Positions 4,822 through 9,852 of a stretch of 9,852 nt of DNA are shown here, piece by piece. Position 1 is the first letter of the stretch, and the number at the start of each line of letters is the position of its first letter. The position numbers and the translations under genes were made by a program. The notes under the pieces were generated by a model. That model was not told the origin of the DNA, ran no database searches, and worked only from the letters and a program-made list of their open reading frames with translations. This DNA is from Bacteroidota bacterium (GTDB lineage Bacteria > Bacteroidota > Ignavibacteria > Ignavibacteriales > Ignavibacteriaceae). The stretch is from positions 1 to 9,852 of the forward strand of contig JAJYSI010000080.1 in the NCBI GenBank assembly GCA_021793635.1. The letters are read 5' to 3'.

Positions 4822-4853
4822 CAAATATAATAAGCGAACATATAATATGCAAA
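4822..4853 (-). promoter_or_regulatory. Bacteroidota-type promoter inside the cassette
   Basis: On the minus strand TTTG (4853-4850) is followed after 20 bases by TATATTTG (4829-4822). This matches the -33 TTTG / -7 TAnnTTTG pattern described for Bacteroidota housekeeping promoters. The SRPBCC start codon lies about 33 bases downstream. A private promoter would make the cassette independent of its insertion site. Confidence 0.6.
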
Positions 4854-4904
4854 TTTATTTTTATTCCTGCCAATTCTCTCTGTCGTGGCGTGTCTCGGTA
4901 AAAT

Positions 4905-4916
4905 GGCACATAACAA
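4905..4916. repeat. 12-bp perfect inverted copy of 3903-3914 flanking the cassette genes
   Basis: GGCACATAACAA here is the exact reverse complement of TTGTTATGTGCC at 3903-3914. The two copies bracket the SRPBCC/MarR pair. They correspond to the R' and R'' boxes of the cassette plus two flanking bases. Confidence 0.9.
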
Positions 4917-5405
4917 TAACGTAAGCGCTGTGAGGGCCGAAGGAGTGAGACTTGACCGGTCCAATATACCTGCTTTCTGTAAAAACCAAATGAACGCATA
5001 GGCTCCACTTCTTTTGTTGCCGTCTGTGAACGGATGATTTTTAACCATAAAGTACAAAAGATGAGCTGCTTTTTCTTCTAGGGTCGGATAGAGATCGTTA
5101 TCATCAAACGATTGTATTACATTACCCACGATTCCGGCAATAACTCCCTTTTGTACTTGATAGATCTTGCCGTCAGTTCCAGTATGTGCAAATTTTGCAC
5201 ATACTGCATCGGCATTCAATTCCTTGTCCGCTAAAATATTTCGAATGTGTTTTGTGATAACCGAGCGTTCCGCGCCAAAGATGTCAGCAATCTGCGCCTG
5301 GGTTGCCCATACCGTATTCGCCTGCACGTCTTTCTTAATCTCAATGGCGCCGGACTTTGCCTGGTATATAACGACTTCGTTTTTATGGGTACTTATTTTT
5401 TTCAT
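4914..5405 (-). pseudogene. RhuM-N/Fic (death-on-curing type) protein, internally deleted and cut near its 3' end
   Basis: Codons 1-164 code for an N-terminal RhuM-like segment, NEVVIYQAKSGAIEI then T-V-W-A-T-Q-A-Q-I-A-D-I-F-G with a helix-turn-helix look (about residues 9-60). This is followed directly by a Fic/Doc domain with the signature HPFTDGNKRSG (residues 124-134), the motif that uses its His to transfer AMP or phosphate. Homologs as I recall them have 150-200 residues between these parts. Here G-K-I-Y-Q-V-Q passes in frame into K-G-V-I-A-G-I-V-G-N at about residue 85, so a large internal deletion is likely. After TALTLL the frame enters the cassette and drifts to a stop at 4791. The true 3' end lies at 3804-3758 and 1367-1388, giving 186 codons when rejoined. 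It is probably inactive now. Confidence 0.8.
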
Positions 5406-5460
5406 ATCGTGAAATGGCGAATAAGATTAATCTCATAACTACTCCGTAGAAACTCAGCAA

Positions 5461-5826
5461 TCAATGTTTCCATAGCTCTCTATCCAGACTCCGATACTGA
5501 ATTGCTTCGCTCACGTGCTGCGGCAGAATATGCTCGGAGCCTTCGAGATCGGCAATCGTGCGGCTGACTTTCAAAATTCTATCATATGCACGAGCAGAAA
5601 GTCCCAGTTTTGTCATCGCCATTTTGAGGAGTTCGGAACTTGCAGCATCAAGCACGCAATACTGACGTACTTCCCGTGTACCCATATCACCGTTATTAAA
5701 AATATGTTTCACATCCTTAAATCGCCGGGATTGAATGTGTCTTGCGTGCATGATCCGCTCTCTGATTTCTTCGGATGTCTCACCTTTTGCTTCAATAGAA
5801 AAGGGCGAATGAAATTCGCCCTTCAT
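5461..5826 (-). pseudogene. C-terminal part of a YifB/ComM-type Mg-chelatase-like ATPase, 5'-truncated
   Basis: Only the last domain of a protein that is normally about 500 aa is present. From about residue 13 it reads AKGETSEEIRERIMHARHIQ. Then follow S-S-E-L-L-K-M-A-M, L-G-L-S-A-R-A-Y-D-R-I-L-K-V-S-R-T-I-A-D-L-E-G-S, Q-H-V-S-E-A-I-Q-Y-R-S and the usual end ...RELWKH. The AAA+ core with Walker motifs is absent. The apparent ATG at 5826 lies in the right-hand flank of the glnA terminator hairpin, so it is not a native start. ComM-type proteins act in natural transformation as a helicase for branch migration. A second, decayed copy of the same 3' end is at 1389-1445. The fragment lies directly downstream of glnA, so a rearrangement dropped it there. 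Confidence 0.85.
5801..5823 (-). terminator. Rho-independent terminator of glnA
   Basis: On the minus strand AAGGGCGAAT pairs perfectly with ATTCGCCCTT across a 3-base loop, followed by TTCTATTG. It lies 22 bases after the glnA stop. On the plus strand the same hairpin is followed by CATTTTTATC, so it might also work in that direction. Confidence 0.8.
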
Positions 5827-5844
5827 TTTTATCGGATCAACTAA

Positions 5845-7272
5845 CTAAACATCATAGTACAAAGAGAACTCATAAGGATGTGGCTGTAAAGCCATCGGTT
5901 TAATTTCCTTATCGGTTTTATATTGAATCCATGTTTCAATTACGTCAGAAGTAAAGACATCGCCCTTCAACAAATATTCATGATCATCCGCTAAGGCCTT
6001 TAACGCTTCGCCTAAGCTTCCAGGAGTTGACGGAACATCCTTCAATTCTTCGGGAGACATATCATAAATATCTTTGTCAAGCGGTTCTCCCGGATCGATT
6101 CTATTAATGATACCATCTAATCCTGCTAATAAAATTGCAGGAAATGCTAAATAAGGATTTGCTGCAGGATCAGGGCATCTAAATTCGACTCTTTTAGCTT
6201 TTGGACTGTTCGAGTACATCGGGATTCTGCAGGAGGCACTTCTATTGCGCTGAGAATAAGCTAAATTTACCGGCGCTTCAAATCCGGGAACAAGTCTTTT
6301 ATAAGAATTTGTCGTCGGATTTGTAAATGCAAGAAGTGATGGAGCGTGTTTCAATAGTCCGCCGATAAAATATAAAGCCATTTCACTTAAACCGGCATAT
6401 CCGGAACCTGCAAAAAGTGGTTTTCCTTTTTTCCACAAACTTGAGTGAACGTGCATACCGCTTCCATTATCTCCGAATATAGGTTTAGGCATATAAGTAA
6501 CGGTTTTTTTATTTTTTTTAGCAGTATTCTTAACAATATATTTAAATAACATTAGCTGGTCTGCTGCTTTTACAAGCGGTTCAAATCGTAAGTCAATTTC
6601 GCATTGACCTCCGCTTGCCACTTCGTGATGCTGCGCCTCAACATCAATACCGGCATCTATCAAATTAAGCACCATTTCATTTCGAAGGTCGACCAAAGAA
6701 TCGGTAGGCGGTACGGGGAAATATCCTTCTTTGTATCTTGGTTTATAGCCTAAGTTTGGAGACTCTTCTCTTCCGCTATTCCACTTTCCTTCAATAGAAT
6801 CTACAAAGTAGAAACTGCTGTTAGGCTGTGAATCAAATCTTACATCGTCAAAAATGAAGAATTCAGCTTCAGGACCAAAAAAAGCTGTATCCGCAATTCC
6901 TGTTGAAATTAAATATGCTTCTGCTTTATGAGCTATATTCCTGGGGCATCTGGAATATTTTTCCTTCGTTGCCGGTTCATAAACATCGCAAATAAAACTG
7001 ACAGTCGGAGATTCTACGAATGGATCCATATTCATTGTTTTGGAATCCGGAATAATTAACATATCACTTTCGTTTATTGCTTTCCAACCGCGTATTGAAG
7101 ACCCATCAAAGCCGAATCCATCCACAAATGAACTTTCTTTTAGCTGCGATACCGGTACCGTAAAATGCTGCCATTGACCGGGAAAGTCCATAAATTTAAG
7201 GTCTACAAATTTAACACCCTTAGTTTTGATAAAACTAAAAACACCATCCAATGGAGAACTTGTTTTTGCCAT
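5845..7272 (-). CDS. glnA: Type I glutamine synthetase
   Basis: Full-length 475-aa GlnA, which joins ammonia to glutamate using ATP and is the central ammonia-assimilation enzyme; type I enzymes form cytoplasmic dodecamers. The beta-grasp N-domain carries DGSSIRGW (about residues 56-63). The catalytic domain shows [11 protein letters not shown] (metal-binding Glu), [34 protein letters not shown], and [14 protein letters not shown]. Tyr403 in D-I-Y-D-M-S-P-E-E matches the adenylylation site of GSI-beta enzymes, so regulation by GlnE-type adenylylation is possible. The start has AAAGGAA six bases upstream. An Lrp-type gene ends 33 bases before it, and a strong terminator follows. Confidence 0.98.
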   Translation of the reverse strand: MAKTSSPLDGVFSFIKTKGVKFVDLKFMDFPGQWQHFTVPVSQLKESSFVDGFGFDGSSIRGWKAINESDMLIIPDSKTMNMDPFVESPTVSFICDVYEPATKEKYSRCPRNIAHKAEAYLISTGIADTAFFGPEAEFFIFDDVRFDSQPNSSFYFVDSIEGKWNSGREESPNLGYKPRYKEGYFPVPPTDSLVDLRNEMVLNLIDAGIDVEAQHHEVASGGQCEIDLRFEPLVKAADQLMLFKYIVKNTAKKNKKTVTYMPKPIFGDNGSGMHVHSSLWKKGKPLFAGSGYAGLSEMALYFIGGLLKHAPSLLAFTNPTTNSYKRLVPGFEAPVNLAYSQRNRSASCRIPMYSNSPKAKRVEFRCPDPAANPYLAFPAILLAGLDGIINRIDPGEPLDKDIYDMSPEELKDVPSTPGSLGEALKALADDHEYLLKGDVFTSDVIETWIQYKTDKEIKPMALQPHPYEFSLYYDV

Positions 7273-7305
7273 ATTAGTTCCTTTATTTTATTTTTTTATA
7301 ATTAA

Positions 7306-7752
7306 TTAAATGTCTATTACTGTTGTTTCTTTTATTGTAGAAAGTACAAAAGTTGTTTTTGTAGAAATTACTCCGGGCCAAGATTGTATTTCGCTAAGAA
7401 GGTTTTCCAAAGATTCAGTTTTTTTTACTATTGCTTTCAATAAATGGGAACCTTCGCCAAGGACAGAGTGGCATTCGATAATCTGCGGAGTTTTTTCTAT
7501 CCGGGGGATAAATGATTTATAATGTTTGGACGACTCCATGGTTACTAGAATATAAGCCATTATGTCATACCCGAATGCCTTTTTGTTTATCTTTGTATAA
7601 TATCCCTCAATTACACCTCTTTCTTCAAGTTTATGAAGTCTTTCGCTCACAGAAGGAATAGAAAGACCGACGGCTTCGGCAATTTCGTTTCTTTTTGTTC
7701 TGCCGTTCTTTTGAAGAATATTTAATATTTTAATGTCTAAATCGTCTAACAT
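7306..7752 (-). CDS. Lrp/AsnC-family transcriptional regulator
   Basis: A 148-aa regulator starting MLDDLDIKILNILQKNGR. The N-terminal winged HTH (about residues 3-60) has N-E-I-A-E-A-V-G-L-S-I-P-S-V-S-E-R-L-H-K-L-E-E-R-G-V-I. The C-terminal RAM domain (about 65-145) has the alternating strand-helix pattern that binds amino acids and sets the oligomeric state. The start has AGGTGA four to five bases upstream. It precedes glnA by 33 bases with no terminator between, so the two are probably one operon. The context suggests it controls glutamine synthetase in response to an amino acid such as glutamine, and probably itself. The ligand is not readable from the sequence. Confidence 0.93.
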   Translation of the reverse strand: MLDDLDIKILNILQKNGRTKRNEIAEAVGLSIPSVSERLHKLEERGVIEGYYTKINKKAFGYDIMAYILVTMESSKHYKSFIPRIEKTPQIIECHSVLGEGSHLLKAIVKKTESLENLLSEIQSWPGVISTKTTFVLSTIKETTVIDI

Positions 7753-7795
7753 TTGTCACCTAAATTTTTAAGGATTTGTTGGCTTTCTGACTTTA

Positions 7796-7824
7796 AATAT
7801 AAGGCATGAGGTGAAAAAAAACAA
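7796..7824 (-). promoter_or_regulatory. Candidate promoter of the lrp-glnA operon
   Basis: On the minus strand TTGTTT (7824-7819), a 17-base spacer and TATATT (7801-7796) resemble a sigma-70 promoter. TATATTTA is also close to the Bacteroidota -7 box. The Lrp start lies 43 bases downstream. Confidence 0.45.
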
Positions 7825-7835
7825 GGCTTGGGGAG

Positions 7836-7853
7836 ATTATTTGCAAAAATAAT
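7836..7853. promoter_or_regulatory. A+T-rich inverted repeat upstream of the lrp promoter
   Basis: ATTATTT and AAATAAT are perfect 7-bp arms around GCAA, placed just upstream of the candidate -35 box. The size and A+T content suit an Lrp-family operator, so autoregulation is plausible. It could also be part of a weak terminator for the glycosyltransferase operon. Confidence 0.35.
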
Positions 7854-7878
7854 ATTTGATTAGGTAAAATAAATGAAT

Positions 7879-7892
7879 TTTAAGCGCTTAAA
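7879..7892. repeat. 14-bp perfect palindrome after the glycosyltransferase gene
   Basis: TTTAAGCGCTTAAA is its own reverse complement and lies one base after the glycosyltransferase stop. As a hairpin it has only five A-T pairs around GCGC, so it is a poor terminator. It might be a protein-binding site. Confidence 0.4.
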
Positions 7893-7893
7893 G

Positions 7894-8706
7894 TTACAAT
7901 CGTACTATCCCAAAGGGAGTAAAGCTTAGTTTTGATTTTTTTACTTCCTCAAAGAGATCAAGATTTATTTGAGGTCGATCTTGGATTTTATGATTAAGAT
8001 GATATTGCACCGCAATATTGTTTAGTGAATTAATTTTGACGCCATTTAATTCAAGCCTAAATTGAACATCGGAATCCTCACCGATAGAAGGAGCTTCGTA
8101 TCTTTCATCAAATCCGTTAATGTCTAGAAAATCTTGTTTAGTTATAGAGAAATTACAACCGAGAATGCCCCTCTTTTTTTTATTGAAATATTTTCGCAGA
8201 ACCTTGTTGTGGAAATAAAAACCTTTTTCTACATCGAATGAATGTCCGAACAAGCCATCTTTAATTAAAAGTAAATTATTTTTTTCTAAGAAACCTGACT
8301 TGACTTTATCTTCGGAGAGCATGCCAGTTAAACGAGCCGACAAATTTACCCTCCTGCCTGTATTACATCTCTTTTTGCCGCGACTGTCAAAATGTTCCTT
8401 CACAAATTCTGAATGCGGCACACAATCGGCATCTACAAAAATTAAAAAATCAGAATTGGAAATATTAATTGCACTATTCAATATTTTATTTTTTCTAAAA
8501 CCTTTATCTTCCTGCCAAAGATGAATTATTGGAAATGGAAGTTTGGTCGATAAATTTTCGATTCCGGAAATTACTTCCCCGGAAGAGCCGTCGTCAGCAA
8601 TAATTACTTCAAAGTCACTGAAAGTCTGCCTTTCAAATCCGGCTAAAACTAATTTCAAGTAATCAATTTTATTATAGAACGAAAGAATAACTGATGCTTT
8701 TACCAT
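7894..8706 (-). CDS. GT2-family glycosyltransferase with galactosyltransferase-type C-terminal domain
   Basis: A 270-aa cytoplasmic or membrane-associated GT-A enzyme that moves a sugar from a nucleotide-sugar donor to a surface glycan or similar acceptor. Visible marks are S-V-I-L-S-F-Y-N-K (about residues 5-13), V-I-I-A-D-D-G-S-S (34-42), and F-V-D-A-D-C-V-P (90-97) with the D-A-D metal-binding motif. Next come G-C-N-F-S-I-T-K-Q-D-F (183-193) and N-G-F-D-E-R-Y-x-x-x-x-I-G-E-D-S-D (197-213), typical of the Glyco_transf_7C module. There are no membrane segments. It is the last gene of the carbamoyltransferase operon, 8 bases after a 47-aa ORF. The context points to assembly or decoration of a cell-surface polysaccharide or glycolipid; donor and acceptor are unknown. 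Confidence 0.92.
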   Translation of the reverse strand: MVKASVILSFYNKIDYLKLVLAGFERQTFSDFEVIIADDGSSGEVISGIENLSTKLPFPIIHLWQEDKGFRKNKILNSAINISNSDFLIFVDADCVPHSEFVKEHFDSRGKKRCNTGRRVNLSARLTGMLSEDKVKSGFLEKNNLLLIKDGLFGHSFDVEKGFYFHNKVLRKYFNKKKRGILGCNFSITKQDFLDINGFDERYEAPSIGEDSDVQFRLELNGVKINSLNNIAVQYHLNHKIQDRPQINLDLFEEVKKSKLSFTPFGIVRL

Positions 8707-8714
8707 CTAAATTA

Positions 8715-8858
8715 TTAAACCCTATTTCGGTTTTTTCTAATTTTATCAATTTCTTTTTTGCGATTATATTTTTTGGTATCCTCTTCCACTTTGGGCGGTT
8801 TTTTAGGCACCGGAATTCTTTCCTTTTTCTTTTTAACTTCTATTAAAATCTTTTTCAT
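8715..8858 (-). CDS. 47-aa lysine-rich small protein
   Basis: A short frame on the minus strand runs from ATG at 8858 to TAA at 8717-8715. It starts MKKILIEVKKKKERIPVPKK, continues PPKVEEDTKKYNRKKEIDKI and ends RKNRNRV. It is highly basic, has no membrane segment or Cys, and looks disordered except for a possible short helix at the end. It fits tightly in the operon, 44 bases after the DUF5989 gene and 8 bases before the glycosyltransferase start. No ribosome-binding site is clear. I do not recognise the family. Its place suggests a small accessory protein of the surface-modification unit, but it could be a chance frame. Confidence 0.5.
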   Translation of the reverse strand: MKKILIEVKKKKERIPVPKKPPKVEEDTKKYNRKKEIDKIRKNRNRV

Positions 8859-8902
8859 GATGAAGATAAATTTTCAATTAAAATGATATTAGAATCTTGC
8901 CT

Positions 8903-9061
8903 CTAAAAAATTGAGTAAATAAATGGCGCTAGAGCAGAGCCCTGGGTTATAACAATTAAAGCTCCAAGCAAAAGTAATAGAACAAAAATGGGAGCTAACC
9001 ACCATTTTTTTCTAACCTTTAAAAATTGCCATAGCTCAGATATGATTGAAAATTTTCCCAT
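8903..9061 (-). CDS. DUF5989 family small membrane protein
   Basis: A 52-aa protein beginning MGKFSIISELWQFLKVRKKW, followed by one long hydrophobic helix (about residues 21-40, WLAPIFVLLLLLGALIVITQ) and the family ending GSALAPFIYSIF. The motifs E-L-W-Q-F-x-x-x-R-K-K-W-W, T-Q-G-S and L-A-P-F-I-Y are the hallmarks of DUF5989. Such genes are typically found next to SxtJ-like and carbamoyltransferase genes, as here: 32 bases after the SxtJ-like gene. It probably has a single membrane pass with a basic cytoplasmic N-terminus. The molecular role is unknown; a support function for the membrane carbamoyltransferase complex is inference. Confidence 0.88.
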   Translation of the reverse strand: MGKFSIISELWQFLKVRKKWWLAPIFVLLLLLGALIVITQGSALAPFIYSIF

Positions 9062-9093
9062 TAAACCTTCTCATTTTTTTATTGTACTATTAC

Positions 9094-9510
9094 TTAAAAT
9101 TGTCTTTCGTAATCGGTAGGATCAATTTTTTTTTGTTCCTTATTTTTCCAATAACTTCTCTTTGAAAGATCAAATTTAAGATCAAGAAAATCTTTTTTAA
9201 ATAGTTTAGCGAGTAAACTTATCGGCGTAATTGCAAGATAAAACAAAATTATTAAAATTACACGCGTCATTAGCCAACCAAGCAGGATAGATAAACCCAT
9301 CCAAATTTTATTCAAAGGCTTAAGAGCATATGGGGACAAAAAAGAAGAAACTATTAGGAATATTGCGATTATTCCGAAATAAATATAAGAATGTTTTCCA
9401 AAAACAAATGTTAAAAAGGATATAATTAAAAAAGCAATTCCAACGGTGTAGCCAAATTTCTCAAGATCCTTTTTGCCTTCTTTAATATTTTTTATTTCTT
9501 CAAATAACAT
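9094..9510 (-). CDS. SxtJ-like membrane protein
   Basis: A 138-aa protein with three or four hydrophobic stretches: about residues 20-37 (YTVGIAFLIISFLTFVFG), 41-58 (SYIYFGIIAIFLIVSSFL) and a longer double segment at about 68-105. The charged C-terminus is KRSYWKNKEQKKIDPTDYERQF. The closing Y-W-K and D-Y-E-R-Q-F pattern is typical of the family named after SxtJ of the saxitoxin cluster, which is found widely beside NodU/CmcH-type carbamoyltransferases. It starts 20 bases after the carbamoyltransferase stop and is followed by the DUF5989 gene, so the three form a standard unit. The function is unproven; it has nothing to do with toxin production in most hosts. Confidence 0.85.
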   Translation of the reverse strand: MLFEEIKNIKEGKKDLEKFGYTVGIAFLIISFLTFVFGKHSYIYFGIIAIFLIVSSFLSPYALKPLNKIWMGLSILLGWLMTRVILIILFYLAITPISLLAKLFKKDFLDLKFDLSKRSYWKNKEQKKIDPTDYERQF

Positions 9511-9530
9511 TGCAACTCATAAGATAATTT

Positions 9531-9852
9531 TCAGTCAAGTTTAAACTCTTCCTTCCAACCGGAATCATCCAATAAAGGAATCTGCAAATTTTTATCTATC
9601 AAAAAGTTTCCTATCATTAAATAATCCATACCGGTGCGCATAAAGCATTTGAATGCATCTTCGGGAGTACAAACAATAGGTTCGCCTCTTACGTTAAATG
9701 AAGTATTTATTGCGACAGCACAACCATATTTTTCATCCAGTGCTTTTAGAAGGTCATAGAAACGATGATTTGTTTCGTCGTGGACTGTTTGAATTCTTGC
9801 TGTGAAGTCAACATGCGTTACAGAAGGAATATTTGACCTGACAACTTTCAAT
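9531..9852 (-). CDS. NodU/CmcH-type O-carbamoyltransferase, C-terminal part (runs off the window)
   Basis: The visible 107 codons are the C-terminal end of a protein that is usually about 550-650 aa. Family marks are V-T-H-V-D-F-T-A-R-I-Q-T-V (about residues 11-23), A-I-N-T-S-F-N-V-R-G-E-P-I-V-C-T-P-E-D-A-F (about 47-67), and M-R-T-G-M-D-Y-L-M-I-G-N-F-L (about 71-84). These belong to the YrdC-like C-terminal domain that handles carbamoyl phosphate, while the N-terminal Kae1-like domain lies outside. The enzyme transfers a carbamoyl group from carbamoyl phosphate to a hydroxyl, often on a sugar. The frame is open to the edge, so the apparent start near 9851 is not real. It is the first visible gene of the operon reaching to the glycosyltransferase. 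Confidence 0.93.
   Translation of the reverse strand, partial: LKVVRSNIPSVTHVDFTARIQTVHDETNHRFYDLLKALDEKYGCAVAINTSFNVRGEPIVCTPEDAFKCFMRTGMDYLMIGNFLIDKNLQIPLLDDSGWKEEFKLD

Larger units (their letters stand above)
3805..4913 (-). mobile_element. Integron-type gene cassette (SRPBCC, MarR, attC-like site) inserted in the Fic gene
   Basis: Taking out these 1109 bases joins Fic codon TTG (4916-4914) to ATA GCC GAA (3804 onward) and restores an uninterrupted family C-terminus. On the minus strand the insert begins TTATGTGCC directly after a G. It then has a promoter, the SRPBCC gene and the MarR gene, whose stop lies inside GGCACATAAC, followed by a long imperfect hairpin, and it ends CCG. When circularised, the final G plus the first nine bases give GTTATGTGCC, a perfect 10-base partner of GGCACATAAC. 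That is the R''/R' arrangement of a cassette with its attC. The target G|AT fits the GWT rule known for secondary insertion of cassettes by integron integrases. There is no transposase, no target duplication and no integrase in the window. Because the G is shared, the borders can be written one base over (3806-4914). Confidence 0.7.

Noticed and set aside
3903..4916. The 12-bp inverted repeats as terminal repeats of an insertion sequence or MITE
   Set aside because: There is no transposase and no target duplication. The repair of the Fic frame places the left border at 3805, about 100 bases beyond the left repeat, so the repeats are not at the ends of the insert.
4796..5008. 70-aa minus-strand frame starting MEPMRSFGFYRK
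   Set aside because: It is an alternative frame over the Fic domain and the cassette start. The Fic frame carries the conserved motif.

Overview
The window is A+T-rich. It carries a housekeeping glnA preceded by an Lrp-type regulator, an operon of carbamoyltransferase, SxtJ-like protein, DUF5989 protein and glycosyltransferase, a Bacteroidota-style promoter (TTTG, 20 nt, TATATTTG) and few strong Shine-Dalgarno sites. Together these suggest a member of the Bacteroidota/Chlorobiota/Ignavibacteriota side of the FCB group. That placement is inference; there is no rRNA here.

Layout. 1-780: old debris, with a stop-ridden XRE-type HTH fragment and the 3' end of an unrecognised minus-strand gene. 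780-1366: a 5'-truncated HEAT-repeat gene, then the N-terminal half of a small membrane protein gene. 1367-3757: an accessory block with a DUF6922/AbiEii toxin-antitoxin pair (plus strand), an EVE/SRPBCC gene pair (minus strand) and the C-terminal half of the small membrane protein gene. 3758-5405: a RhuM-N/Fic gene whose 3' end is interrupted by a 1.1 kb module carrying SRPBCC and MarR genes. 5461-5826: a 5'-truncated yifB/comM 3' end. 5845-9852: conserved chromosome, all on the minus strand: carbamoyltransferase (partial), SxtJ-like, DUF5989, a 47-aa basic protein, GT2, then Lrp and GlnA.

Main discovery: two separate rearrangements can be undone on paper, and each undoing repairs genes in frame. 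(1) Flipping 1367..3757 joins the N half (ends 1366) to the C half (begins 3757) of the small membrane protein, giving one continuous 104-aa frame. The same flip joins the Fic 3' end at 3758 to 1367 and completes its C-terminus (...RLILQLLRK, stop at 1386-1388). One inversion therefore explains both breakpoints. It also puts HEAT, membrane protein, SRPBCC and EVE on one strand and everything from GlnA to AbiEii on the other. (2) Removing 3805..4913 (1109 bp) joins Fic codon TTG (4916-4914) to ATA GCC GAA (3804 onward) and restores the family C-terminus. That insert has the anatomy of an integron gene cassette. It starts TTATGTGCC after a G, carries a promoter and two genes, and ends with a GGCACATAAC box, a 19-bp imperfect stem and a closing G, a 119-nt attC-like site. 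It sits at a G|AT target, matching the known GWT secondary-site rule. No integron integrase is in the window.

In the un-inverted order the Fic gene is also bracketed by two direct copies of the yifB 3' end, which suggests how the accessory block entered next to glnA.
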